Positions 28,631 through 38,304 of a DNA stretch of 64,000 nt are shown here, in pieces. The stretch's first letter is position 1, and each line of letters opens with the position of its first letter. The notes below the pieces were generated by a model. It was not told the DNA's origin. It did not search any database and worked only from the letters and a program-made list of their open reading frames with translations. Made by a program: the position numbers and the translations under genes. Origin of the DNA: Leuconostoc gasicomitatum LMG 18811 (GTDB lineage Bacteria; Bacillota; Bacilli; Lactobacillales; Lactobacillaceae); NCBI RefSeq assembly GCF_000196855.1, contig NC_014319.1, forward strand, positions 1,488,001 to 1,552,000, written 5' to 3'.

Positions 28631-30075
28631 GCACGTGTCCTCTTTTCTACCCAATTACTCAACCATGTCAGCAAAGTAATCACAATTAAGTATATCACAG
28701 CCACAATTGCCCACACTCTAAATCCTTGTGAGTTACGAGAAACAATCAAAGAACCCGTTTGTGTTAACTCTAAAATACCAATCGCTGATAAAATAGAAGT
28801 GTCTTTCAACGTGATAATAAACTGATTAATAAAACTTGGTATCATGATTTTTAAGCCTTGTGGCACAACTACCTTACGCATAGACTTAGCATAAGACAAT
28901 CCGAGAGATCTTGATGCCTCCATTTGTCCACGATCCACCGCCGCAAATCCACCTCGAACAAAAGCAGCAGTATAAGCACCTTCGTTTAAGACCAATGTTA
29001 ACAATCCAGCAGTAAACGCTGGAATTTTCATGCCAATCACACTAGGTAAACCAATATAGATAAAGAATGCTAATACCATTAAAGGTAAGCCACGGAAAAT
29101 ATATATGATCGTTGTTGATAGACTCCGTAAAATTGAATTTTGACTGACACCCATGATGCCAAGTAAAATTCCCCAAACAGACGCCAAGATAATTGCTAAA
29201 ACAGTCAGAAGCATAGTCTGCCACAAACCTTTTAAGAAAGCACCATCATTAGCTTTTAGTATACCAAGCACAGAACTATTGTCTTGTTTGCTGCCAGTAA
29301 ATGTTGTCGCACTAGCACCTAAATATTTTGCAACAATTTTATCATACGTACCATCTTTTTTTATCTCTGCAAAACCGCGATTAAAATCCGCTAGTAACTG
29401 CGTATTTTTACCTTTTTGAACACCAAAACCATACCACCCAGCTTGAATTGGTGATTTTGAATTCATAACCTTCAATTGTGTGCCATTTTTTACAGCGTAT
29501 TGAATAACGGGCAAATCACCAAAAGTTGCTTGTGCGTTCCCATTAATCACATCATTGTACAATGTATCAGAATCATTAAAATAAGTGACTTTGAAACCAT
29601 ATTTTTTTTGTACTGACAGCGCATAGTCGGCCCCTGAGGTACCTGTTTTCAAAGCAACAGTCTGTCCTTTTAAATCACTTAATGACTTAATATTTGATTC
29701 TTTTTTGACAGCCCAGCCAATACCTGATCGATAATATGGTGTGCCAAAATCAAATACCGCTTTACGTTCATCTGTAATCGACATTCCAGCAATGACACCA
29801 TCAGCCTGTCCAGAAGATACTGACTGTGTCGCAGCATTAAAGCTCATAGGCTTTAACGTATAAGTAAACCCTTGCCGTTTAGCAATGGTTTTCAAAATTT
29901 CTTGATCAATACCTGTATATTGATTATTTTTATCTTGAAAATCAAATGGTGGATACGTCGCATCTGTTGTAATAATGTAATTTGGCGTTTGAGCCGCATT
30001 GATATTATTACTCGTAACAAGAAACGTCATTAATGCTAGCAGACCAACAATTAAACTTTTTACTATTTTTTTCAT
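28627..30075 (-). CDS. amino-acid ABC transporter, fused substrate-binding and permease protein (copy 1)
   Basis: A 482-residue fusion with the same plan as the copy at 26,364-27,797: signal peptide (about 1-28), one solute-binding domain, and a permease domain with [29 protein letters not shown]. The two copies differ mainly in the binding domain, which suggests different ligands served by one ATPase. First gene of the operon; the region upstream (30,076-30,190) should hold the promoter. Confidence 0.88.
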   Translation of the reverse strand: MKKIVKSLIVGLLALMTFLVTSNNINAAQTPNYIITTDATYPPFDFQDKNNQYTGIDQEILKTIAKRQGFTYTLKPMSFNAATQSVSSGQADGVIAGMSITDERKAVFDFGTPYYRSGIGWAVKKESNIKSLSDLKGQTVALKTGTSGADYALSVQKKYGFKVTYFNDSDTLYNDVINGNAQATFGDLPVIQYAVKNGTQLKVMNSKSPIQAGWYGFGVQKGKNTQLLADFNRGFAEIKKDGTYDKIVAKYLGASATTFTGSKQDNSSVLGILKANDGAFLKGLWQTMLLTVLAIILASVWGILLGIMGVSQNSILRSLSTTIIYIFRGLPLMVLAFFIYIGLPSVIGMKIPAFTAGLLTLVLNEGAYTAAFVRGGFAAVDRGQMEASRSLGLSYAKSMRKVVVPQGLKIMIPSFINQFIITLKDTSILSAIGILELTQTGSLIVSRNSQGFRVWAIVAVIYLIVITLLTWLSNWVEKRTRA

Positions 30076-30189
30076 AATAACTCCATTTTACCAAAAAATA
30101 TGTGATGACAAGTAATCTTATGTTAGGTTTTTTAACACACTTATTATTTTACTAATGACCCATTATAACAATGTGACCACCTTCTAATA

Positions 30190-30239
30190 TAAAAAACACT
30201 TCGCAGATTAACCGTTAGCACTGGTTAATCTGCGAAGTG
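30190..30239 (-). terminator. strong terminator downstream of the Bmp gene
   Basis: A perfect 17-bp stem (CACTTCGCAGATTAACC / GGTTAATCTGCGAAGTG) with a 9-base loop and a TTTTTT tail on the minus strand. It ends transcription of the gene at 30,287-31,351. Confidence 0.9.
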
Positions 30240-30286
30240 TGCCAATATCTCATTGCCTTTTATACTAAGCTTACTTTAATTATTAT

Positions 30287-31351
30287 TTATGGATGTACTG
30301 GTACTTTAATGTCACCTGCAATAATTTTCTTTTGTGCCGATTGCACTGCTGACCATACGTTGTCTGAAGCTGAATCCTTAGCCAAAGCCACGCCCTTCTC
30401 TTTTAGACCGTATGTGATTGTTTTGCCACCTGGGAAATTACCCTTACGGCCATCATTTGAAAGTGATTCAACTGCATGATCCACACGTTTAACCGCTGAA
30501 ACAAGTGTAAAGTTTGACTTTTCGTTGTTTTTAGCCGTATAAGCCCCGTCCTGCTTTTGATCCATATCAACACCAATCACCCAAATCTTATGGTCGGAAT
30601 CAGCTGTCAACTTTTGATTATTAGCTTTTGCCTCAGAGAAAACACCTGACCCTGTGCCACCAGCTGCTTGGAAAATAACATCCGCACCACCAGCTACCAT
30701 TGATGCAGCGATTGTTTTTCCTTTAGCAGCATCAGTAAATGAATCAGCATACTGTGATACGATTTTAATATTTGGGTCTGTTGCTGCAACACCAGCTTTA
30801 AATCCTGCTTCAAAGGTATCGATGATATCGCCATGAATACCACCAATAAAACCAACTGTTTTTGATTTTGTTTGTTTAGCCGCTGCAACACCAGCTAAAT
30901 ATGATGACTGTTCAGACTTGAACATTAACGAAGCCACATTCTTGTCAGGAATCACTGAGTCTATGATCGCAAAATTTGTCTTTGGGTTAGCTTTGGCAAC
31001 CGTATTCATTGCCGGTGCCGCTGCAAAACCAACACCGTATACTAATTTATAGCCACCTTTGACTGCTGTTTGTAAATTTGTTTTAATATCTGATGTATCA
31101 GTACTTTGAAAATAATTAAATCCTTTTGTGCCTTGTTTGAGATTGTTATCTTTACCATACGCCTTTAAACCAGACCATGCTGATTGGTTAAAAGAGCGGT
31201 CATCTACACCACCACCATCAGTCACTAAGGCAACTGTGTAGTTGTTCTTACCCATTGACTGTGAACCACTACCTCGTGTCGCAGCGTAAATACCACCACC
31301 AACAACTGCGACTGCAATAATACCAATACCAATTTGTGCTGAACGTTGCAT
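30287..31351 (-). CDS. Bmp/PnrA-type nucleoside-binding protein, membrane anchored
   Basis: A 354-residue basic-membrane-protein family member: ALVTDGGGVDDRSFNQSAWSGLKAYG is the purine-nucleoside ligand motif, and DVIFQAAGGTGSGVFSEA and IGVDMDQKQDG follow in order. Relatives deliver nucleosides to an ABC transporter. The N-terminus has a hydrophobic segment (about 7-26) without the lipobox Cys that family members use for lipid anchoring, so it is probably held by an uncleaved helix. No ATPase or permease genes follow. The divergent upstream region contains PurBox-like CGAAC elements. Confidence 0.85.
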   Translation of the reverse strand: MQRSAQIGIGIIAVAVVGGGIYAATRGSGSQSMGKNNYTVALVTDGGGVDDRSFNQSAWSGLKAYGKDNNLKQGTKGFNYFQSTDTSDIKTNLQTAVKGGYKLVYGVGFAAAPAMNTVAKANPKTNFAIIDSVIPDKNVASLMFKSEQSSYLAGVAAAKQTKSKTVGFIGGIHGDIIDTFEAGFKAGVAATDPNIKIVSQYADSFTDAAKGKTIAASMVAGGADVIFQAAGGTGSGVFSEAKANNQKLTADSDHKIWVIGVDMDQKQDGAYTAKNNEKSNFTLVSAVKRVDHAVESLSNDGRKGNFPGGKTITYGLKEKGVALAKDSASDNVWSAVQSAQKKIIAGDIKVPVHP

Positions 31352-31470
31352 AATTAAAAATGTGTGTAAGTACCCAAAATCGACTTACACCTCTCCTCTC
31401 AAAAAGTTATATACTCATTATGCGTCATTTTCTCTTTGAAACCATGATAAAATGATTAAAATTTAGCAAA

Positions 31471-31544
31471 AAAGGCGAACTTTATATTTTTATTTAATTT
31501 TTCGTTCGTATTTTAAAACTTTTTATTAAATATGGTTCGGATTT
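31471..31544. promoter_or_regulatory. three PurBox-like elements between bmp and gtf3
   Basis: Three 13-base elements resemble the lactococcal/Bacillus PurR box AWWWCCGAACWWT: AAAGGCGAACTTT (31,471-31,483, plus), AAATACGAACGAA (31,501-31,513, minus) and AAATCCGAACCAT (31,532-31,544, minus). Each has one or two mismatches and keeps CGAAC. They lie between the Bmp gene and the divergent glycosyltransferase gene. The assignment is by eye. Confidence 0.45.
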
Positions 31545-31559
31545 TGGTAAAATAATCAT

Positions 31560-32570
31560 ATGACATATCACATCACACATACAATTGAACCATGGATGCC
31601 AGCAGGCGCCTTAAAAGCAAAATCGGATTATGCGACAATTGCGGTCGCTTTAGGTTGGCATAAATTACCCTTAATGCGCTATAACGATGCACGTTTCTCT
31701 AATGAGACGCGCTTACAAAAAATTTCCGAATGGTTAACAGATGTTAAACCAAAAGATCTTGTTCTTCATCAATTTCCAACTTATATGAGCGCTGAATTTG
31801 AACGTCAATTTGTCCATACGTTAAAACACCTCAATGTTTGTCGTGCTATTGTAATTCATGACATTGAACCCTTGAGATTGGTTAAGCAAGATGCTTGGGA
31901 ATATCAGATTTTAAACCAATATGATTTTATTATTGTCCATTCCAAAGACATGAAAAATCAGTTACAAGCCAATGGTGTAAAAGCCGCCTTTATTGTGCAA
32001 CCGTTATTTGACTATCTCAGTCAGCCACGCCCAACTGCTTTATTTAGCCGTAATATAAACTTTGCTGGCACTTTTCAAAAATCTCCTTGGTTACAGAGTT
32101 ACACTGGTCCAAACTTAACTCTCTTTGGTTCAAAACCAAAAAAATGGCAAAACATTGATTTTTCAACACATATCAATTATCAAGGTAATTTTGATCCCGA
32201 AGAAATTGTTAACCACCTGACTGATGGTTATGGTCTCATCTGGGATAGTGATTTCGATGATAAAACTTATCAAACCTACACACGTTATAATACACCTCAC
32301 AAGGCTAGCTTATACCTACGCGCAGGCTTGCCATTAATTGCTTGGTCTCAAAGTGCTATCGGACAATTTATTGTCAATCACAAACTAGGTTTTGTCATTA
32401 ATAATTTAACTGATCTCAATCTAAAATTACATGCGATAAATGAGGCACAATATCAATTATGGCAGACTAATATACAAATAATTGCTGATCATGTGGGTCG
32501 CGGTGACTACACGAAAAATACATTGCTTCGACTCAGTGCATACCAAAAAGATCATTACTTATCTAAGTAA
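31560..32570 (+). CDS. Gtf3-like sugar transferase
   Basis: A 336-residue glycosyltransferase resembling Gtf3/Nss and WefC-type enzymes: a Rossmann-like N-terminal half (LVLHQFPTYMSAEFERQFVHTLK, IVIHDIEPLRL, DFIIVHSKDMKNQL) and a nucleotide-sugar half (INFAGTFQKSPWL, GYGLIWDSD, YNTPHKASLYLRAGLPLIAWSQSAIG). It likely transfers glucose or galactofuranose to a glycan or glycoprotein in the cytoplasm. It stands alone; its terminator hairpin uses the last codons of the gene. Confidence 0.8.
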   Translation: MTYHITHTIEPWMPAGALKAKSDYATIAVALGWHKLPLMRYNDARFSNETRLQKISEWLTDVKPKDLVLHQFPTYMSAEFERQFVHTLKHLNVCRAIVIHDIEPLRLVKQDAWEYQILNQYDFIIVHSKDMKNQLQANGVKAAFIVQPLFDYLSQPRPTALFSRNINFAGTFQKSPWLQSYTGPNLTLFGSKPKKWQNIDFSTHINYQGNFDPEEIVNHLTDGYGLIWDSDFDDKTYQTYTRYNTPHKASLYLRAGLPLIAWSQSAIGQFIVNHKLGFVINNLTDLNLKLHAINEAQYQLWQTNIQIIADHVGRGDYTKNTLLRLSAYQKDHYLSK

Positions 32571-32580
32571 TGATCTTTTT
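32545..32580 (+). terminator. terminator overlapping the end of the glycosyltransferase gene
   Basis: A 17-bp perfect stem (AAAAAGATCATTACTTA / TAAGTAATGATCTTTTT) with a 2-base loop. The last codons and the TAA stop (32,568-32,570) lie inside the hairpin. Confidence 0.85.
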
Positions 32581-32586
32581 ATTTAG

Positions 32587-32657
32587 AGGTAATAACCGGA
32601 GTCGAACCGGCGATGACGGTTTTGCAGACCGTTGCCTTACCACTTGGCTATATTACC
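32587..32657 (-). tRNA. tRNA-Cys (GCA)
   Basis: A 71-base cloverleaf: acceptor GGTAATA / TATTACC, anticodon stem ACGGT / ACCGT around loop CTGCAAA with anticodon GCA, T arm CCGG-TTCGACT-CCGG, discriminator T. No encoded CCA. Confidence 0.95.
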
Positions 32658-32789
32658 ATTATTAAAAACTATTGTAACAATAATGAACTTACAAACAGCG
32701 AATAACATTAAATAAATCATCTGTTATTTTTTTCATTACAACAACATTTACAATTATATGTGAAAATGATTCAAATTACAAATACTTTG

Positions 32790-33185
32790 TTACTTTGAAT
32801 CATTTTCCATGACATCGCCAGCGACAATTTCAATATTTGGCGTCACTGTACCATCTGATAACCAAACAGGTGTATGTGTTTTCGGATCCCACCACCCCTT
32901 AACATTCACACGTTTATCAAGCATCAAATCAGTACCATATGGTAAATCTAGCACATTAATTAGACTAGGTTCAATAGCTAGGGCCGTTTCAATTACCAGT
33001 GGCATGAAATTTTCAGAATTTTCGTTCCATTGCGCCGTGTCGTTATCAGCAAATAGCAGCCATCCTGAATCTTGTGATGTTGTGGGCGCCAATTCTCGGT
33101 ATATCCAACGTAAATTACCAGTGCCATCTATCAAATGCTTTGAAGCCAATACAACAGCTTCAGGCTGATTAAATACTGAGCGCAT
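32790..33185 (-). CDS. DUF2185 (immunity-protein-like) domain protein
   Basis: A 131-residue protein that looks like the DUF2185/Imm33 group: VLASKHLIDGTGNLRWIYRELAPTT, then DSGWLLFADNDTAQW, the diagnostic DSGW block. Family members often sit in polymorphic-toxin immunity loci, but many are single genes in lactic acid bacteria and their role is unknown. No toxin gene is next to it. Alone between tRNA-Cys and the YibE/F operon. Confidence 0.6.
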   Translation of the reverse strand: MRSVFNQPEAVVLASKHLIDGTGNLRWIYRELAPTTSQDSGWLLFADNDTAQWNENSENFMPLVIETALAIEPSLINVLDLPYGTDLMLDKRVNVKGWWDPKTHTPVWLSDGTVTPNIEIVAGDVMENDSK

Positions 33186-33281
33186 AAGTCATCTCCCTAG
33201 CATGTTCAAAAACATGTTTTCTTTCAACAAGAACTACTCTAATTATATCTCATAACTTATTGATTACAAAATAACAAATTT

Positions 33282-33584
33282 TTAACCTAATTTATTTTCC
33301 AATAAAATTTGTGTCATATTCGTATCCATTTCAGGGGTGCGACGCCATTCTTCCCAGCCATCATACTCTAATGGTAATAATTGGTAATGGTCATTGATAT
33401 AGTTTTCCAATTTTTCAACAGATGACGAACGTGCAATATTCATTTTTAAAATACGAACACGTTTGATGTACCCATGCTCAGCAGCATACTCTGAGCGACC
33501 ATTATGTGTAATATTTCCGAGTTCAAAGTAAATCGAATCATCATTGCGTGTGATTTCTTCTATGAGATTAAATGTCTCTTTCAT
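33282..33584 (-). CDS. hypothetical protein (100 aa)
   Basis: I do not recognise this protein. It is a soluble, charged 100-residue chain with no membrane segment; its start overlaps the end of the YibE/F gene upstream by 17 bp, so it belongs to the same operon. The overlap and codon use like its neighbours argue that it is a real gene. Confidence 0.7.
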   Translation of the reverse strand: MKETFNLIEEITRNDDSIYFELGNITHNGRSEYAAEHGYIKRVRILKMNIARSSSVEKLENYINDHYQLLPLEYDGWEEWRRTPEMDTNMTQILLENKLG

Positions 33585-34350
33585 GTTTGATTCTCACTTT
33601 CTGCTGCTTAACGTTGGTACGTACAATGAACCAACTGGCAATCCAAATACTCAATAAAATCCCAAGCATACCAAGTAACATTGTTACAATTTCTGTCATC
33701 AATAATTTGGCATTTACAAACATTGCAATTGGATAGCGTAGGCGAACAAACCAAATAAGTAGCGGTATGTTGGCACCCAACACCCCAAAAAACAGAGTAT
33801 TAATCGCGGTTCCTAAAATCTGGCCACCGATAATACGTGAATGCGCATACAAACTAGTACTGGTCATATCAGGTGATCGTTCAATTACTTCATTTAGATC
33901 TGCCGAAATTGCCATGGCTGCTTCTGCAACAGCACCTAACACTGAAATCACCATCACAACCATGGCGATGTTGTTAAATGATAATCCCACAGTCAAAGAT
34001 AATCCTTCTAGTTCTTCTGAATTTTCCGTTGTAAACCCTTGAAATTGGCCAAAATATTGTAATATAATTGATAAGGCCATTAAAATAGCCACAACAATAA
34101 TACTCGTTTTAAAAGCTGTATTGGTTACTTCAATATTATCTGAACCTAGGTAAATAGCAACTGCCAAAATAATAACACTGATAATAGCTGTTACAATATA
34201 AGCATTAAATTGCCAATTAATCAAAATAATTAAAATAAAGATAGCAAAAAAATTGCATACTAGTCCCAAAAAAGCTTTGACGCCCTGAATGTGACCGACA
34301 ATAATCATTAATACAAACAATATAATAACAAGAATTCCGATTGCATTCAT
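33568..34350 (-). CDS. YibE/F family membrane protein (second of a pair)
   Basis: A 260-residue integral membrane protein with about seven hydrophobic segments; GAVAEAAMAISADLNEV and SRIIGGQILGTAINTLFFGVLGANIPLLIWF are YibE/F family blocks. The function of the family is not established. ATG 34,350 overlaps the stop of the partner gene (ATGA), showing translational coupling. The two proteins probably act as one membrane complex. Confidence 0.82.
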   Translation of the reverse strand: MNAIGILVIILFVLMIIVGHIQGVKAFLGLVCNFFAIFILIILINWQFNAYIVTAIISVIILAVAIYLGSDNIEVTNTAFKTSIIVVAILMALSIILQYFGQFQGFTTENSEELEGLSLTVGLSFNNIAMVVMVISVLGAVAEAAMAISADLNEVIERSPDMTSTSLYAHSRIIGGQILGTAINTLFFGVLGANIPLLIWFVRLRYPIAMFVNAKLLMTEIVTMLLGMLGILLSIWIASWFIVRTNVKQQKVRIKHERDI

Positions 34351-35435
34351 AGTTTGGTCACCTTTCTTGCCATGATCCAACCAACTAAAGCGCTCGTAAC
34401 TGGCACTGCCAAAACAATACCAATACCCGAAATCACTGTTTGTAATATCCCTAAATTCATAGTTTGGTCCATAATATAAGTCCAGTTATTACCGTTACGC
34501 AACATTAAAAACACCATTGGCATCGTTTCCGCAATAAATATCATAAACAACACATTAATCAGTGTCCCCATAATTTCACGACCTACAGACATACCAGCAT
34601 GCCAGTAATCGCTAAAATGACGTGTTATTCCTTCCCGGCGCATACCAAATTGCATCGCCACAATATCTGCCGCTTCATCCATCACAGCTCCCAGTACGCC
34701 GATAATCGTTTGAGCCATAAACAGTGTCACTGGCACCTGTGTGACATAAGACATTGTTTCAAAATGGACACCGGCATTATTAGTTAAACGTAAAACACAA
34801 AGCAACAAGCCGATGGTTAACGTTGTTGTCAACAACGTTGTCAGTAACGTAATGCCCATTTGCAACGTTTTACCTAATACCAAAGCCAAACTAGCCGTTG
34901 CAAACAATATCGCTAGTACGCTAAATAGCAGTAAAACATTTGCATCTTTACTGTGCACATTAATAAAAAGCGCGAACCCAAATAATAAGATATTAATCAC
35001 TAAACTAAACATTAGCCAGCTTGTTGCTCGCCATTTACTATAAATGAGCAATAAACCAACTAATAAAGTGGCAACCGCACCAACTACTGCATCGCGTTTT
35101 AATGATAAAATATGCTTAGTGGCACCAATATTTTCTAATAATAATTGGTCTCCAACACGATATTTATTGGAAATAACCTGTGATTGTGCATAGCTGTTAC
35201 TCACGTAGATAGTTTTTTTAGCATGATTTAACAATTTAACGGTTAGTTTTTGTGTCATAATAAAGTCTGAATTTTGATGTTCATCCGTTATTTTTTGCGT
35301 TTCTTTCTCACTAACTCTTGTGACTTGACCAACTGGATTAGTGTACAAAAACGCATCATGTCGCAAAAATAACCAAGCCATCGCAACTATCATGAGTACC
35401 AACCAATATTTTTTTGTTTTCTTAATAAACGTCAA
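34347..35435 (-). CDS. YibE/F family membrane protein (first of a pair)
   Basis: A 362-residue membrane protein: a first helix (12-30), an extracytoplasmic domain of about 90 residues, then seven or more helices with GVLGAVMDEAADIVAMQFGM and AGMSVGREIMGTLINVLFMIF, blocks shared with its partner. It starts 4 bp inside the end of dnaI, so transcription probably continues from the dnaB-dnaI genes. Role unknown. Confidence 0.82.
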   Translation of the reverse strand: MTFIKKTKKYWLVLMIVAMAWLFLRHDAFLYTNPVGQVTRVSEKETQKITDEHQNSDFIMTQKLTVKLLNHAKKTIYVSNSYAQSQVISNKYRVGDQLLLENIGATKHILSLKRDAVVGAVATLLVGLLLIYSKWRATSWLMFSLVINILLFGFALFINVHSKDANVLLLFSVLAILFATASLALVLGKTLQMGITLLTTLLTTTLTIGLLLCVLRLTNNAGVHFETMSYVTQVPVTLFMAQTIIGVLGAVMDEAADIVAMQFGMRREGITRHFSDYWHAGMSVGREIMGTLINVLFMIFIAETMPMVFLMLRNGNNWTYIMDQTMNLGILQTVISGIGIVLAVPVTSALVGWIMARKVTKL

Positions 35436-36358
35436 TTTTCCAACCGTCGATTTTTGCCATTAACCTCTATTAATCGTGCCAAAAATTTAATACGCTGCAT
35501 CAAACGTGCAGCCTTCCCTGTATCACGATCGTCACGTGTTTCGGATAAATAGGTGGTCATTTCATTCATATCAAAGTTAGATGTCATAAATGTCGTTAGT
35601 TCATTTTGCATGCGATATTCCAAAATAACCCCCAAAATATCATCACGAATCCACATACTTAAATTTTCAGCACCTAAATCATCCAAAATTAATACAGTCG
35701 TTGTTTTAGTTTGCATAATGAGTTTTTCTCTCACATCGCTGTTTTTACCAATTGTATTCTTTAAATCAACCGCAAAAGAAGGAAAATGAACAAGCATGAC
35801 ATCAATATTATTAGCCGCTAACGCATTTGCTAAAGCGCCCATTAAATAGGTTTTTCCTACGCCAAATTCACCATATACATATAATCCTTGCACATACGCA
35901 TCATCTTTTTTAAGCAATTGTGTCAAAATATCTACAATTGCCGTCACCACATTTGCACGACCAGAATCAACTACAATTGTCTGCAAATCAGCATCACGAA
36001 TAGCCTTTGGCATCTTGTAAGATGTCAATTTTTCAGCCTGCATTAACTGTTTTTGTGTACTTTCATCAGCAACGTAACGAACATGCGGGTACCCCTTTTC
36101 AATCGCTAATTGTGGATAATACCCAGGATATAGTGACTTTTCCCCACGTGAAATACGTTCTTTTTGCTGCACAAATTCATGTAGGTCCATCATCTTTAAT
36201 TGGAAAGCGTCTTGGCGTAATTTTGTTTGATTTTCGGCCCAAAAATGGCGAACATCTTCGTCATTAGCAATTTGTTTCACGACTTCAGCCAGTGAGGTTT
36301 CTTCAATTTTAGAATATTTTTGTTGCAATTGTTTTAGTATTTCTGATAAGTTTTGCAT
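35432..36358 (-). CDS. dnaI: primosomal protein DnaI (helicase loader)
   Basis: A 308-residue AAA+ helicase loader. The N-terminal DnaI domain contains the QKERISRGEKSLYPGYYPQL stretch; the ATPase part has Walker A YGEFGVGKTYLMGALA and Walker B VLILDDLGAENLS. It loads the replicative helicase with DnaB (the Gram-positive initiator). It begins right after the dnaB stop, as in other Firmicutes. Confidence 0.93.
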   Translation of the reverse strand: MQNLSEILKQLQQKYSKIEETSLAEVVKQIANDEDVRHFWAENQTKLRQDAFQLKMMDLHEFVQQKERISRGEKSLYPGYYPQLAIEKGYPHVRYVADESTQKQLMQAEKLTSYKMPKAIRDADLQTIVVDSGRANVVTAIVDILTQLLKKDDAYVQGLYVYGEFGVGKTYLMGALANALAANNIDVMLVHFPSFAVDLKNTIGKNSDVREKLIMQTKTTTVLILDDLGAENLSMWIRDDILGVILEYRMQNELTTFMTSNFDMNEMTTYLSETRDDRDTGKAARLMQRIKFLARLIEVNGKNRRLEN

Positions 36359-36359
36359 A

Positions 36360-37697
36360 TTAGTTTTTCGTCTTTATATTTTTCAACTTTGCCAAAGCAG
36401 CAGCAGCTTCGTCATTATTAGCATTCGTCTCTACTTTGGCTTTAGTTTGCGGTGGGTTCGCATTTGCTTTAACAAATTTTGGTGTCGTCTTTTCCGACTT
36501 TTGACTACGACTAAATCGTTTTTCTTGTCTCGCTTGATTGGCTTTCTGCCGTTGCTGAATTTGTATTAATGCTTTTTCTGGTGAATCAACACGATTTTGA
36601 GTCCAAGAATCAGCAATCGTCGTGACTAATGCGGCTTTTAAACTATCGTTTTGTAAGCCAATCAAAACATAATGCACTAAAATATTGACAACTGACATAG
36701 ATAATGTACTCTGTGAAATGAGATAATCGACTAAGTCACGTTCATTTTTTAACACAAGCCCATTTTTTAAGGTTGTCTTTACATAACCCAAAAAATCTTG
36801 TGCATTCGTTGTACTGGCAATTTCAATTAACGCCCGTGCCTCAGTGTTTTTTATTTCTGGTACAGTTACCTTGGGTTCAGACTGTTTGTCAACAGTTTCT
36901 ATCGCCACTTTTCGTGTTATTTGCTTCCGCAAGAGACGCTGAATTTCTTGTTCATTAATCTCATGTGTATCTAGTGTAACACTTTGATTCACAAAACCTG
37001 CTAATGTGACTTCATCAACGCCATATGTCATATGCATCGCTACCAGAAAGTTGCGATGTTTGTTTACTTCTGTTAGATTTGTGCCACGAATCATAGCCGA
37101 AAAATCATCAAATTTAAAATCGCTTTCATCGATTTGTAATGTCGCTTCTTGATAAACTAATGGTGTGGTTGGTATGCTTAAATCATTTTGATGTTGAAAA
37201 ACCTGTAGAAAGCGTGCCGAAATATCAGTTCCTATTAATTTTTCCTGCCCTTGTATATCATAACGATTTTCAAGTATTAAATATCGTTCCTCACCAACAA
37301 ATTTATATAGCAAACCAGACAATAATTGTTCTTTAAAAAATTTATCTGCTGACAAGGGCGTTAAAATCCGATAGCCATAAACTTCACCTCTTGCATCCTG
37401 CTCATAAACTGTTCGAATTAAGCCTGCTGCCTCTAAACGTCGACGACATTTAACAAAATTTGGCAAACTAATATTTAAACTATCTATTATAAAATTATGA
37501 TCTTGTCGCTTAAGATGCTCTTTAGTAAAAGGTAATTCATTCACCAATAAATGATACAGTGCATAACTCGTTGCACCAATAAAAGGTAAGTATAAATTAA
37601 ATACCCGATCTAAATCATCAACAGTGATTAAATGATCGCTTCTAAAAAAAGCGCCAGCTGTCGCATGGAATTCAATTGTTTCATTATTTTGTGCCAT
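36360..37697 (-). CDS. dnaB: replication initiation and membrane attachment protein DnaB
   Basis: A 445-residue DnaB/DnaD-type primosome protein (Gram-positive DnaB, not the helicase): an N-terminal winged-helix region (VDDLDRVFNLYLPFIGATSYALYHLL) and a C-terminal DnaD-like domain (SMSVVNILVHYVLI), ending in a basic tail. ATG 37,697 lies inside the last codons of coaE; a TTG four codons earlier is too close to the AAGGAA site. Forms the loading pathway with DnaI and DnaD. Confidence 0.9.
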   Translation of the reverse strand: MAQNNETIEFHATAGAFFRSDHLITVDDLDRVFNLYLPFIGATSYALYHLLVNELPFTKEHLKRQDHNFIIDSLNISLPNFVKCRRRLEAAGLIRTVYEQDARGEVYGYRILTPLSADKFFKEQLLSGLLYKFVGEERYLILENRYDIQGQEKLIGTDISARFLQVFQHQNDLSIPTTPLVYQEATLQIDESDFKFDDFSAMIRGTNLTEVNKHRNFLVAMHMTYGVDEVTLAGFVNQSVTLDTHEINEQEIQRLLRKQITRKVAIETVDKQSEPKVTVPEIKNTEARALIEIASTTNAQDFLGYVKTTLKNGLVLKNERDLVDYLISQSTLSMSVVNILVHYVLIGLQNDSLKAALVTTIADSWTQNRVDSPEKALIQIQQRQKANQARQEKRFSRSQKSEKTTPKFVKANANPPQTKAKVETNANNDEAAAALAKLKNIKTKN

Positions 37698-38304
37698 ATT
37701 TGGGAGCAATTTCCTTGAGTTCTGTCATCAAGTTTTTGATTTGTTTTTCTAAAAATGCCTGATCGCCATTATTATCTAATACGTAATCTGCGCGTGCGAT
37801 TTTATCTGCGAGCGGCATCTGTGAATTAATACGATTTTTAGCCTTGGCATCATCTAAATTATCTCTTGCTTTAACACGGTTTATTTGTGTTTGTGAATCG
37901 GTGGTTACAACTACAACTTTATCGATGTAATCGTTATTTTTATAGCCACGCTCAAATAAGAGCGGGACATCAATTATCAGCACAGGTACTTTTTGTGAAC
38001 GCCAAAAAGCAATTTTATCTGCCATTGCTGAATTAATTACTGGCTGCATGATAGCGTTCAATCGCGTTAATTCAGCTTTGTTACTAAATACAATATCACC
38101 TAATTTATGTCGGTCCAGCATCCCATTTTTAATAATATCTGGTCCAAAAGTTAATTTTATATTTTCTAACGTGTGCGTTCCTGGTTCCACGACTTCTCTA
38201 GCTACCACATCAGCATCTACAATCGGAAACCCTGCATCGCGCAGTATTTTACTAACAGTCGATTTGCCGGTACCAATACCACCTGTTAAACCAATGATTA
38301 ACAT
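37684..38304 (-). CDS. coaE: dephospho-CoA kinase
   Basis: A 206-residue P-loop kinase for the last step of coenzyme A synthesis. IIGLTGGIGTGKSTVSK is Walker A, GFPIVDADVVAREVVEPG the substrate motif, and DVPLLFERGYKN the lid. It overlaps dnaB downstream and by one base the membrane-protein gene upstream; coaE between mutM and dnaB is the standard order. Confidence 0.95.
   Translation of the reverse strand: MLIIGLTGGIGTGKSTVSKILRDAGFPIVDADVVAREVVEPGTHTLENIKLTFGPDIIKNGMLDRHKLGDIVFSNKAELTRLNAIMQPVINSAMADKIAFWRSQKVPVLIIDVPLLFERGYKNNDYIDKVVVVTTDSQTQINRVKARDNLDDAKAKNRINSQMPLADKIARADYVLDNNGDQAFLEKQIKNLMTELKEIAPKYGTK

Noticed and set aside
32600-32660. tRNA-Cys as an integration site
   Set aside because: No integrase, repeat of the tRNA end or foreign genes are seen on either side.
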